Source: Leifsonia sp. ku-ls (GTDB lineage Bacteria > Actinomycetota > Actinomycetes > Actinomycetales > Microbacteriaceae). Taken from it: DNA of 64,000 bases. A program made the translations under genes and the position numbers. Shown here in pieces: positions 9,053 to 16,935 of the stretch. Every line of letters begins with the position of its first letter. Positions within the stretch are counted from its first letter, which is position 1. The stretch covers positions 248,001 through 312,000 of the forward strand of contig QKXI01000003.1 in NCBI GenBank assembly GCA_003367665.1, given 5' to 3'. The notes beneath the pieces were generated by a model. The model was not told where the DNA came from and ran no database searches. It saw only the letters and a list, made by a program, of their open reading frames with translations.

Positions 9053-9066
9053 GTTTCACGTGAAAC
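9053..9066. promoter_or_regulatory. parS site 1 (ParB binding site)
   Basis: Exact palindrome GTTTCACGTGAAAC, the core of the bacterial parS consensus. It lies in the 15-base gap between the jag stop and the rsmG GTG start, so ParB loading here could affect rsmG translation initiation or transcription (inference). Confidence 0.93.
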
Positions 9067-9067
9067 C

Positions 9068-9691
9068 GTGACCCTCGAGACCGAACCCGCTGCCGCCCTC
9101 GAACTCTTCGGCGACCGCATCGAACTGGTCCGCCTGTTCACCGAGAACCTCGCCGAACAGGGAGAAGAGCGCGGCCTGATCGGCCCGCTCGAGTTGCCGA
9201 GGCTGTGGTCGCGCCACATCCTGAACTGCGCGATCGTCGCTCCCCTGCTCCGTCCCGGCCTCGTCGGCGACGTCGGAAGCGGCGCCGGCCTTCCGGGCTT
9301 GGTGCTCGCGATCGCGCGCCCGGATGTCTCGTTCGTGCTCATCGAGCCGATGGAGCGCCGCGTCGCCTGGCTCACCGAGCAGGTAGCCGAGCTGGCACTG
9401 ACCAACGTGACCGTGGTGCGTGCTCGCGCCGAGGAGGCTCGGCTCGACGCACCGTTGGATCAGGTCACGGCGCGAGCGGTGAGCGCCTTTCGCAAGCTCA
9501 TCCCGCTGACCGCTCCCCTGCTCCGCGACGGCGGCGAGCTCGTCCTCATGAAGGGCGCGGGCGCACCGGCCGAGGTGGATGCGGCCACTAAGGAGATCCG
9601 CAAGTACAAGGTGCACGACATCAAGGTCCTGACCCTCGGTGAGGGCGTTCTGTCGGAGGTCACCCGCGTCATCCGGGCGTCGGTTCGCTGA
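9068..9691 (+). CDS. rsmG: 16S rRNA (guanine-N7) methyltransferase RsmG (GidB)
   Basis: 207-residue SAM-dependent methyltransferase that modifies G527 (E. coli numbering) of 16S rRNA in the decoding centre. The SAM-binding motif GDVGSGAGLPGLVLAI is near residue 70, with the family strand VSFVLIEPMERRVAWL following and ARAEEARLDAPLDQVTARAV further on. Start is GTG at 9068, one base after a parS site. It is the last gene before a 2.1-kb non-coding interval; parA follows that gap, keeping the classical rsmG-parA-parB order. Confidence 0.96.
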   Translation: MTLETEPAAALELFGDRIELVRLFTENLAEQGEERGLIGPLELPRLWSRHILNCAIVAPLLRPGLVGDVGSGAGLPGLVLAIARPDVSFVLIEPMERRVAWLTEQVAELALTNVTVVRARAEEARLDAPLDQVTARAVSAFRKLIPLTAPLLRDGGELVLMKGAGAPAEVDAATKEIRKYKVHDIKVLTLGEGVLSEVTRVIRASVR

Positions 9692-10499
9692 TTCTGCTGT
9701 CGGTCCGAGCCGCTTAGGATGCCGCTGTGGGCGGCGAAGCGGGGTGCTTCGGTTGCGAGGGAGCGATTCTCCCGTGCTGTTGGTCGGTTCGGAGCGGCAG
9801 CCCCAGCGGCCTTTGCCGCACAAGCAGACAGGTGGAGGGAGTTTTCACGCCTGCTGCGACCCGAAGACTGCCTCGTTTTCGGCCGGAAGATGGGTCCCCG
9901 GTGTGCCGCAGATTCCGAACGTCGAACGACTGCATCCGGGTTCGCCCGAATAGAGCGCCGGGCGTTGCTCGCTATGGGATGGGGCGTCCGACTGGCGTGA
10001 GGGAGTCGGTCTGATGGCACACCCAGGCCTTCGAAGAACACCACCCAGCACATGCGCGATCGCTGGCATCGAGTCGGCATGCGGTTGGTCCCCTGCGAAC
10101 GGGGGCGACGGCCACCTTCCGGCAGAGAACCCGCCGCCCGAGCACGCTGCGAACGATGCGTTCGGGAGGCGGCGAGGCGCGTTCGTGGAGTGGCGCGGAC
10201 GGTGACTCCCGCACGGCGTCCCCTCGCGCGCCCGACTTGAGCGCCACTGCACCGATCACCATGCGGTGGTGGGGTCGGACTTGGCGCGCGAGACGATGCG
10301 ATTACTAGCCAACGACTGCACGATGGGCTGACGAAGGGGCGACCATTCGTCGCGGAACAGCCTGGACCCGATTCGACCGGCCACCACGCATCACTGCGCG
10401 CTCGCGGTCGGTCCGGCCCACGTCCTATGTGAGGGCTAGAGTGTGCGACAGAGTGAGCGGCTGGCCCCAACGACTTTCCGTGACGTCAACACGAACATC

Positions 10500-10513
10500 G
10501 TTTCACGTGAAAC
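10500..10513. promoter_or_regulatory. parS site 2
   Basis: Exact 14-base palindrome GTTTCACGTGAAAC in the rsmG-parA interval, 1.4 kb from site 1. It belongs to a cluster of five identical sites within 2.8 kb that would load ParB next to the origin. Confidence 0.93.
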
Positions 10514-10980
10514 GCAAACCAGAACGGCTCCCGTGCTGAGGTTGCCCTTCGCAGTTCGACGATGCCAGAACTCAAGACACGCGGCCTCGCCCAGATGGTG
10601 AGGTCGGTTTCGAGAGCCGCGAATGCCCCGCTTCACGGTGGTCTTCCCCAGTCTGGAGCTCCATCGCCTCACGTCACGGCGAAAGCTTCGCCCACCCATA
10701 CTCGAACGTGGTCCTTCCCACCCGGACCCTAGCACTTCTCCAATTCTCACCATCGGGGATAGTGACCGCCCATCCGCGCCTCAAAAGCGTGACAACGTCT
10801 GGAACGTAGTCACCCGCGCCTGATCGGCGGACATGGTTGGGCGGGTTGAAGGACCACCGGCGGCGTACCTGTCCGCAGCCTAGCGGTACGTGCCCCTTCG
10901 CCAGGCTCGGTTTGGGAAGCGCGCGAGACTATCCGACGCTGCCCGGCAGCAGCCGGGTGCCCTGCACTTGCCAGCGGATA

Positions 10981-10994
10981 GTTTCACGTGAAAC
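10981..10994. promoter_or_regulatory. parS site 3
   Basis: Exact GTTTCACGTGAAAC, flanked by A on each side. Third of five parS sites; 467 bases after site 2. Confidence 0.93.
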
Positions 10995-11210
10995 AGCCGA
11001 GGAGGGCGTGCTAATTTGGGCCGCCCGGCCGGCAAGCGTTGCGCGCACCCATGCGCGAGTCGCGGGCAGAGAGGGAGACCGCGCTGATGGAAGGCCGTCA
11101 GCGCACCCTAGGTGTGTACTAGTCGTTAAGTAGGCGTAGCGCAGTGGGCGAGCATGGGACGGGATCTTCACCGTGTTCGCGTGGCAGAGACGGTGACAGG
11201 TCTGAGGTCC

Positions 11211-11224
11211 GTTTCACGTGAAAC
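11211..11224. promoter_or_regulatory. parS site 4
   Basis: Exact GTTTCACGTGAAAC within a slightly longer dyad (CC-GTTTCACGTGAAAC-GG). It lies 216 bases after site 3 and just before the 20-bp tandem repeat. Confidence 0.93.
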
Positions 11225-11280
11225 GGACAGACCTCCTCCAGCGGGCAATCACGCCCCACTCGCGACTGTATCCAAAGACA

Positions 11281-11389
11281 TGAAGTCTCCCCAGGGAGGG
11301 TGGAATCTGTCCAAAGAGCGTGGCATCCGTCCAGAGAGCGTGGGATCTCTCCAGAGAACATGGAATCTCTCCAGAGAGCATGGAATCGC
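11281..11389. repeat. 20-bp direct tandem repeat, five units plus a partial
   Basis: Five units begin at 11281, 11301, 11321, 11341 and 11361 in exact 20-base register, and a sixth is cut after about 9 bases at 11381. The consensus is TGGAATCTSTCCAGAGAGCR; units 3-5 differ at only a few positions and the first is the most degenerate. A further decayed unit may precede it (CTGTATCCAAAGACA, 11266-11280). Because 20 is not a multiple of 3, the array cannot encode a peptide repeat in one frame. It lies between parS sites 4 and 5. Confidence 0.9.
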
Positions 11390-11792
11390 TCGACGCCGGA
11401 GGGCCGGCCAAGCTGCCGGACCCTCGCAGTAGTTGGCATCGGACGAGTCGGGAAGTCGTGCTGGCACGGTCTGCCGACCACCCAGTGATGACTCTGGCGC
11501 CGGCGTGGGTGATCGTCTGGGTTTCGCTGACGCGCGACGAGCGCCGGCCGGGTGCGCATGCAGCCCGATACAAGGGTCGCCGGCAAGCTGCCACCGCCGA
11601 GATCGACGAGCTTCGCACGCACCACACCCTCAGGTAGTACAGCGCGATACCCCCGGCTACACAATCGTCCACTGCCCCAAGCGCGGCGCGGCGGAAAGCG
11701 TCAGACATCCGAGTTAGAGTTGATCATCGGGTGCGCTGCGGGTGTGCCGAAGACCGACGGAAAGCCGGTGCTAAGCACCACAGAGCGACGAG

Positions 11793-11806
11793 GTTTCACG
11801 TGAAAC
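11793..11806. promoter_or_regulatory. parS site 5, overlapping the predicted parA start
   Basis: Exact GTTTCACGTGAAAC. The GTG inside it (11800-11802) is in frame with parA and has GAGG 7 bases upstream, so the palindrome probably overlaps the translation start. ParB bound here could feed back on parAB expression (inference). Confidence 0.9.
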
Positions 11807-12750
11807 AACCCCACCAGGACGAGCGCGGCGGAGTAGGTGAGATCGACAGCGATATGGATGCACAGGCGGCCGACGCGGACTTCGACGGAGCCACTCCCCT
11901 GGCTCAAGAGATTGCCGACCTCGCTCGGCGGCGGCAGGTGATCGCCTCGACGACCCTCCCTCTCCCGTCACGGACCCGGATCTTCACGATCTCCAACCAG
12001 AAGGGTGGCGTCGGGAAGACCACCACGGTGGTCAATCTCAGCGCCGCGCTGGCGAAATCGGGCGCGCGGGTGCTTGTCATCGACCTCGATCCGCAGGGCA
12101 ATGCGTCCACCGCGCTCAGTGTCGAGCACCGAGAGGGCACCCCGAGCGTGTACGACGTGGTCGTCAACGATCGTGAGCTGGACGAGGTCATCCAGAAATC
12201 CCCGGAGTTCGACGGGCTGTTCGTCGTGCCGGCGACCATCGACCTGGCCGGCGCCGAGATCGAGCTCGTCTCGATGGTGGCCCGGGAGCAGCGGCTGTCG
12301 CGGGCGCTCAACCGCTTCCTCGACGAGTACGACATCGACTATGTGCTCATCGACTGCCCGCCGTCGCTCGGACTGCTCACGATCAACGCGTTCGTCGCCG
12401 CGACCGAGGTGCTCATCCCCATCCAGTGCGAGTACTACGCCCTCGAAGGACTCAGCCAGCTGCTGAAGAACATCCAGTTGATCGAGCGCCACCTCAACCC
12501 GAAGTTGCGCGTCTCGACCATTCTGCTGACGATGTACGACTCCCGCACCAACCTGGCGCACCAGGTCGCCGCGGATGTGCGGGAGCACTTCCCCAACGAG
12601 GTGCTCGACACGATCATCCCGCGATCGGTCCGCATCTCCGAGGCCCCGAGCTACGGACAGAGCGTCATCAGCTACGACACCAACTCCAGCGGCTCCCTCT
12701 CCTATATGGAGGCCGCCGCCGAGATCGCACGAAGAGGAGTACCCCGCTAA
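11800..12750 (+). CDS. parA: Chromosome partitioning ATPase ParA (Soj)
   Basis: 316-residue Walker ATPase (from the GTG at 11800) that forms the nucleoid-bound gradient used to move ParB-parS complexes. It shows the deviant Walker A KGGVGKTTT, the Walker A' strand VLVIDLDPQGNAS, and the switch region DYVLIDCPPSLGLLT. Start is uncertain: GTG 11800 (GAGG 7 bases upstream, inside parS 5) or ATG 11854 (AGGTGA 13 bases upstream, 298 residues). The conserved part begins at TPLAQEIADLARRR, downstream of both. It overlaps parB by one base. Confidence 0.95.
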   Translation: MKQPHQDERGGVGEIDSDMDAQAADADFDGATPLAQEIADLARRRQVIASTTLPLPSRTRIFTISNQKGGVGKTTTVVNLSAALAKSGARVLVIDLDPQGNASTALSVEHREGTPSVYDVVVNDRELDEVIQKSPEFDGLFVVPATIDLAGAEIELVSMVAREQRLSRALNRFLDEYDIDYVLIDCPPSLGLLTINAFVAATEVLIPIQCEYYALEGLSQLLKNIQLIERHLNPKLRVSTILLTMYDSRTNLAHQVAADVREHFPNEVLDTIIPRSVRISEAPSYGQSVISYDTNSSGSLSYMEAAAEIARRGVPR

Positions 12751-13715
12751 TGGCAGCGAAGCGCACCGGACTGGGCCGAGGCATCGGCGCCCTCATCCCC
12801 ACCAGCGACCAGAGCAGCAGTCGCCCGGTCGACGTGTTCTTCCCCAACTCGCCCGCGGGCGCGGCGACCGCCACGGCAGTGGTCGAGCGTGAGGACGACC
12901 TCGTCGCGGTCCCGGGTGCTCGACTGGCGAGCCTCTCCCCCGCGGACATCGTTCCCAACCGGGTCCAGCCGCGCACGGAGTTCGACCGGGAGGCCCTTGA
13001 CGAGCTCGTCGCCAGCATCCGCGAGGTGGGCGTGCTGCAGCCGGTCGTGGTGCGTCCACTGCCCGACGAGCCGGGCCGCTACGAGCTCATCATGGGAGAG
13101 CGCCGGCTGCGGGCGACCAAGGAGCTCGGCCTCGACGCCATCCCCGCGGTCATCAAGGACACCGCCGACGAGGACATGCTGCGCGACGCGCTCCTCGAGA
13201 ACCTCCACCGCAGCCAGCTCAACCCGCTGGAGGAGGCGTCCGCCTACCAGCAGCTGCTCGCCGACTTCGGGATCACCCAGGAGGAGCTGGCCACCCGCAT
13301 CGGACGGTCCCGGCCTCAGATCACGAACACGATCCGGCTGCTCAAGCTCCCCGCCGTGGTGCAGACGAGGGTCGCCGCGGGAGTTCTCAGCGCCGGGCAC
13401 GCGCGCGCCATCCTCTCCCTCGGTGACGACCAGGAGGCGATGATCCGCCTGGCCGACAAGATCGTGAACGAAGACCTCTCGGTGCGCCAGGCCGAGGCGG
13501 CCGCGAGCAAGACGCCGAAGCCGACCCGCACCAAGGTGACGGCCGGGCGGCACCGTGGACACCTCGACGAGATCGCGGGCAACCTCGGCGACCGGCTCAA
13601 CACGCGCGTGAAGATCACCCTCGGCGCCCGCAAGGGACAGATCGTCGTCGACTTCGCCACCATCCAGGACCTGAACCGCATTCTCGACGAGCTGGGTCAG
13701 CCGCACTACAGCTGA
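12750..13715 (+). CDS. parB: Chromosome partitioning protein ParB (Spo0J)
   Basis: 321-residue CTP-dependent DNA clamp that loads at parS. It opens with KRTGLGRGIGALIP, typical of chromosomal ParB, then the ParB/Srx domain (about residues 60-150) with GERRLRATKELGLDAIPAVI (the CTP-binding box) and ENLHRSQLNPLEEA. The helix-turn-helix ITQEELATRIGRSRPQITNTIRLLKLP follows, with a C-terminal dimerisation segment. GAGGAG precedes the ATG, which overlaps the parA stop. Its binding sites are the five parS copies upstream. Confidence 0.97.
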   Translation: MAAKRTGLGRGIGALIPTSDQSSSRPVDVFFPNSPAGAATATAVVEREDDLVAVPGARLASLSPADIVPNRVQPRTEFDREALDELVASIREVGVLQPVVVRPLPDEPGRYELIMGERRLRATKELGLDAIPAVIKDTADEDMLRDALLENLHRSQLNPLEEASAYQQLLADFGITQEELATRIGRSRPQITNTIRLLKLPAVVQTRVAAGVLSAGHARAILSLGDDQEAMIRLADKIVNEDLSVRQAEAAASKTPKPTRTKVTAGRHRGHLDEIAGNLGDRLNTRVKITLGARKGQIVVDFATIQDLNRILDELGQPHYS

Positions 13716-13733
13716 GCGCCTGATCCCGTGAAA

Positions 13734-13750
13734 CCCGCTGGGCCAGCGGG
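13734..13750 (+). terminator. Short hairpin after parB
   Basis: CCCGCTGG-G-CCAGCGGG, a near-perfect dyad 18 bases after the parB stop, with no T-run. With loop closure the usable stem is about 6 bp. A parS half-site (CGTGAAAC) lies immediately before it. It may act as a terminator; weak evidence. Confidence 0.45.
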
Positions 13751-13784
13751 AAGCACGGTGGATTAGCCTGCGCGCCAGCAGTGA

Positions 13785-14190
13785 TGACGTCACGTGTGGC
13801 GACGGCTTGCGCCACAGCGTCGAGCCCGGCACTCCCGAGCCCGCGGGCGGCCGCGCGCTCACTTTACGCGTCGCCGGGGGCCCGCGCCGCAAACGCCGTG
13901 CAAACCGCTCCCAGTCCGCGGACCCACCACAATCACTTCACGCGTGGATGGTGGCCTGCGTCGCAAGCACCGAGCACCCGGCTCCCGGCCCGCGGACCCA
14001 CCACGATCACTTCACGCATACGCGAAGGCTTGCACCGCGAGCGCCGGGCCCACCGCTCCCAGTCCGCGGGCGGCCGCGATCACTTCACGTGGACGATGGC
14101 CTGCGCCGCAAGCGCCGCGCAAACCGCTCCCGGCCCGCGGACCCACCGCGATCACTTCACGCGTCGGCGATCGCCCGCGCCGCGAGCGCG
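13785..14190. repeat. 72-74-bp tandem repeat array reaching into the ddl stop codon
   Basis: The anchor TCACTTCACG recurs at 13859 (as TCACTTTACG), 13933, 14007, 14080 and 14152, giving spacings of 74, 74, 73 and 72 bases. A diverged anchor, TGACGTCACG, sits 74 bases earlier at 13785. Each unit continues with a GCCTGCGCCGCAAGCGC-like stretch, then CCCGCGGACCCACC. The last anchor contains the ddl stop (14157-14159), and the ddl 3' coding bases (about 14160-14190) are a further partial unit. The array therefore looks like serial duplication of the ddl 3' end. It fills the gap between convergent parB and ddl. Confidence 0.88.
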
Positions 14191-15113
14191 GAGTACACCT
14201 CACCCAGCTCCCGGCCGGCCGCGACGATCGCCTGCGGCATGATCGACGTCTCCGTCAGGCCCGGCAGCACATTCGCCTCCAGGAACCAAGGGGTGCCAGC
14301 CGCATCCACGATCAGGTCGATGCGTGACAGATGGCGCAGGCCCAGCGCGCGGTGGGCGGCCACCGCTGCCGCCGCCACCGCCTCCGAGACATCCGACTCC
14401 AGGCGGGCGGGGGCGTAGAACCGCGTCTCGCCCGCGTTGTAGCGGGCGTCGAACGTGTACGCACCCTCCACCGGCTCGATCTCGACGGCGGGCAGGGCCT
14501 GGGGCCCCTCCCCCGTGTCCACCACGGCCACCGCGACCTCGACGCCGTCGACCTTCCGTTCGATCAGCGCGACATCGCCGTAGGTGTAGGCGTCCACCAT
14601 CGCGCGGGGAAGCTCCTCGGTTCCGGTCACGATCGTGACGCCCTGCGCCGAGCCGCCCTGCGCGGGCTTCACCACGAGCGGCAGGTCGAGGCCGGCCAGC
14701 ACCGTCGCCAACACACTTCCCGCGCCCAGCTCGCGGAACGTCTCCTGCGGCAGCGTCACCGAGGCCGGGGTCGCTACCCCGGCGCGTGCCACGAGGGTCT
14801 TCGCGGTCGGCTTCGACCAGGCCAGGCGCGACGCGTCGGCGCGCGACCCGACGAACGGGACGCCGGTCAGCTCCAGCAGGCCGCGCAGCGCGCCGTCCTC
14901 TCCGCTCGCCCCGTGCAGAGCCGGCCACACCACATCCGGCCGAGACTCCTCCAGGAACGCCAGCAGCGACCCGTCCGGCTCACGGAAGGTCACGCGGTGC
15001 CCGAGCGCGTTCAAGCCGTCGGCCACGCGGCGTCCACTGCGGAGGGAGACGTCGCGCTCGTGCGAGATCCCGCCGGCGAGCACGACGATGTCGAGTGCGT
15101 CGTTTTGTGACAT
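14157..15113 (-). CDS. ddl: D-alanine--D-alanine ligase family protein
   Basis: 318-residue ATP-grasp enzyme predicted to make the D-Ala-D-Ala dipeptide for peptidoglycan. Visible features: the N-terminal VVLAGGISHERDVSLRSG motif, PALHGASGEDGALRGLLE, PLVVKPAQGGSAQGV in the ATP-grasp fold, the VEIEP strand, and near the C-terminus DLIVDAAGTPWFLEANVLPGLTETS with the metal-binding Glu and Asn. It is a little shorter than E. coli DdlB-type length plus tail. Its final codons and stop are part of the adjacent 73-bp repeat, so the C-terminus may vary between strains. Confidence 0.9.
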   Translation of the reverse strand: MSQNDALDIVVLAGGISHERDVSLRSGRRVADGLNALGHRVTFREPDGSLLAFLEESRPDVVWPALHGASGEDGALRGLLELTGVPFVGSRADASRLAWSKPTAKTLVARAGVATPASVTLPQETFRELGAGSVLATVLAGLDLPLVVKPAQGGSAQGVTIVTGTEELPRAMVDAYTYGDVALIERKVDGVEVAVAVVDTGEGPQALPAVEIEPVEGAYTFDARYNAGETRFYAPARLESDVSEAVAAAAVAAHRALGLRHLSRIDLIVDAAGTPWFLEANVLPGLTETSIMPQAIVAAGRELGEVYSALAARAIADA

Positions 15114-15131
15114 GATCAGGACTTTCTCTCG

Positions 15132-16457
15132 CTAACGCAGGTCGGTGGGCGGGTTGGCGCTCGTGCGGCTCGCCCGGGGCGAGGCCTCGAGCGGGCCGGT
15201 TCCGGCGAAGGTCTCCAGCAGATCCTGCTCGCCGCCGATCACGTTGGCGAGGCGGCGGACACCCACCCGGATGTTCTCCGGCGTCGGGTAGCAGAACGAG
15301 AGCCGGATGTTCTGGGCGCCGGACCCGTCCGCGAAGAACGCGGTCCCCGGCGTGTAGGCCACGAGCTCCGTCACCGCCCGCGGCAGCATCGCCTTCGAGT
15401 CGAGATGCGGCGGCAGGGTCACCCAGACGTAGAACCCGCCGTTCGGGTTGGTCCAACTCAGCTCCGGGAGGTGCTCCTCCAGCGCGGAGATCATCGCTTC
15501 CTTGCGCTCACGGTACACGCCGCGGAAGGTGTCGATCTGGCCACGCCAGTCCGCATCCCTCAGGTACTCCGAGATCACCAGCTGGCTGAACGAGCTCGGG
15601 CTCAGCACGGCCGCCTCGTTGGCCAGGATGAGCTTCTCGCGGATGGCGTGCGGCGCCAGCGCCCAACCGACCCGGAAGCCGGGGGCGAGGGTTTTGGAGA
15701 ACGTGCCGAGGTACACGACGCCGTCCTTCTCCACCGATCGCATCGCCGCAGGCGGCTTCTCGTCGAAATAGAGCAGGCCGTACGGGTTGTCCTCCAGCAC
15801 CAGGATGTCGTTCTGCCGCGCGATCTCCAGGATCTCCAGCCGACGCTCCCACGTCAGGGTCACGCCCGCCGGGTTGTGGAAGGTCGGGACGGTGTACAGG
15901 AACTTCACCCGGCGCCCGGCCGACCTCAGCCGCGCGATGTGCTCCCGCAGCGCCTCCGGGATGAGCCCGTGCTCGTCGCTCGGGACGTGGTCGACCTCCG
16001 CCTGGTACGACTTGAAGATCACCATGGCGGTCACATAGCTCGGCCCCTCGGCCAGGACGACGTCGCCCGGGTCGATGAAGAGCTTGCTGAACAGCTCGAG
16101 TGCGTGCTGCGATCCCGTCGTCACGATGACGTCGTCGGCGCTGCCGCTGATGCCCTCCAGCGCCATCACGTCGAGGATCTGCTCGCGGAGGGCCGGAACG
16201 CCCTGGCCCGACCCGTACTGCAGCGCCACCGCGCCCTGCTCGCGCATGACCCGGTCCATCGCGCCGACGACGAGGTCCTGAGGGAGAGCCGAGACGAACG
16301 GCATGCCGCCGGCGAGCGAGACCACCTCGGGTCGGCTGGCGACGGCGAACAGGGCTCGGACCTCGCTGGCGGCCAGGCCGCTCGTACGCTGCGCGTAGTG
16401 GTGGTACCACGGGTCCAGATTGTTGCCCCGCTCCTGCGAGGAGCCCTGTTCGATCAC
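15132..16457 (-). CDS. PLP-dependent aminotransferase, class I/II (2-aminoadipate-type)
   Basis: 441-residue fold-type I aminotransferase without the GntR DNA-binding domain of MocR relatives. It shows LAGGMPF near the N-terminus, LQYGSGQGVPALREQI, TTGSQHALEL, FHNPAGVTL, LEDNPYGLLYF and GTFSKTLAPGFRVGW, where the Lys is the PLP Schiff-base residue. The closest family resemblance is to LysN/ARO8-like broad-specificity enzymes (2-aminoadipate or aromatic). The true substrate cannot be told. It starts with GTG and precedes ddl by 18 bases. Confidence 0.88.
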   Translation of the reverse strand: MIEQGSSQERGNNLDPWYHHYAQRTSGLAASEVRALFAVASRPEVVSLAGGMPFVSALPQDLVVGAMDRVMREQGAVALQYGSGQGVPALREQILDVMALEGISGSADDVIVTTGSQHALELFSKLFIDPGDVVLAEGPSYVTAMVIFKSYQAEVDHVPSDEHGLIPEALREHIARLRSAGRRVKFLYTVPTFHNPAGVTLTWERRLEILEIARQNDILVLEDNPYGLLYFDEKPPAAMRSVEKDGVVYLGTFSKTLAPGFRVGWALAPHAIREKLILANEAAVLSPSSFSQLVISEYLRDADWRGQIDTFRGVYRERKEAMISALEEHLPELSWTNPNGGFYVWVTLPPHLDSKAMLPRAVTELVAYTPGTAFFADGSGAQNIRLSFCYPTPENIRVGVRRLANVIGGEQDLLETFAGTGPLEASPRASRTSANPPTDLR

Positions 16458-16538
16458 GTGTGAGTTCCGTTCATCCGCCGTTGTGCAATGCTATGGGCGC
16501 TGCCCGCGCCGACGAAAATCCGGCAGCGCCCCGATACG

Positions 16539-16577
16539 AAAAAAGACCCGCCCGGCGGGTGAGCGCCGGACGGGTCT
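16539..16577 (-). terminator. Rho-independent terminator after trxA
   Basis: Read on the minus strand: AGACCCGTCCGGCG (16577-16564), a 6-base loop, CGCCGGGCGGGTCT (16557-16544), a 14-bp stem with one G-U-type mismatch, followed by six T residues (16544-16539). It lies directly after trxA, separating trxB-trxA from the aminotransferase-ddl pair. Confidence 0.93.
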
Positions 16578-16594
16578 GAAGAGGACGGGTCGCG

Positions 16595-16921
16595 CTACGC
16601 GAGGTAGGCGGCCAGGTCGGCTTCGAGGGCGGGCTTCGGCTTCGCGCCGATGACGGTCTTGACGACCTCGCCGCCCTGATACACCTTCATCGCGGGGATG
16701 GAGGTGATCTGGTACTTCGCAGCGGTCTGCGGGTTCTCGTCGACGTTGAGCTTGACGATCTCGATCTTGTCGGCGTGCTCGGACGCGATCTGGTCGAGGA
16801 TCGGGCCGACGGCGCGACACGGACCGCACCACTCGGCCCAGAAGTCCACGAGGATGGTCTTCTCGCTGTTGAGGACGTCCTGCTCGAAGCTGGCGTCCGT
16901 GACCGAACGTGCTGCTGACAT
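16595..16921 (-). CDS. trxA: Thioredoxin
   Basis: 108-residue classical thioredoxin. The redox motif WCGPC is at residues 31-35 in DFWAEWCGPCRAVGPILD, and the cis-proline loop ITSIPAMKVYQGG is present. It lies 14 bases after trxB and should be its direct electron acceptor, reducing protein disulfides in the cytoplasm. A strong terminator follows. Confidence 0.97.
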   Translation of the reverse strand: MSAARSVTDASFEQDVLNSEKTILVDFWAEWCGPCRAVGPILDQIASEHADKIEIVKLNVDENPQTAAKYQITSIPAMKVYQGGEVVKTVIGAKPKPALEADLAAYLA

Positions 16922-16935
16922 TTTCTTGTTTCTCC

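Larger units (their letters stand above)
9692..11799. other. 2.1-kb region without convincing genes, carrying parS sites and a tandem repeat
   Basis: No open frame here shows recognisable motifs, a consistent start signal, or the third-position GC bias seen in neighbouring genes. The candidate frames overlap on both strands and are rich in Arg, Ser, Pro and Cys, as expected of non-coding GC-rich DNA. The base composition looks somewhat less GC-rich than the flanking genes. The supported contents are three complete parS sites (10500, 10981, 11211), the start of a fourth at 11793, and a 20-bp tandem repeat (11281-11389). A decayed gene or small RNA cannot be ruled out. Confidence 0.7.

Noticed and set aside
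9719-10252. Overlapping frames of 90-135 codons on both strands in the rsmG-parA gap
   Set aside because: Several mutually overlapping frames, no motif, no good ribosome binding site, odd residue content; none is better than the others.
11281-11389. CRISPR array
   Set aside because: The 20-bp units abut each other with no spacers and no cas gene is near; it is a simple tandem repeat.
13785-14190. CRISPR array or coding repeat
   Set aside because: Units of 72-74 bases show no repeat-spacer alternation, vary in length out of codon register, and share sequence with the ddl end.
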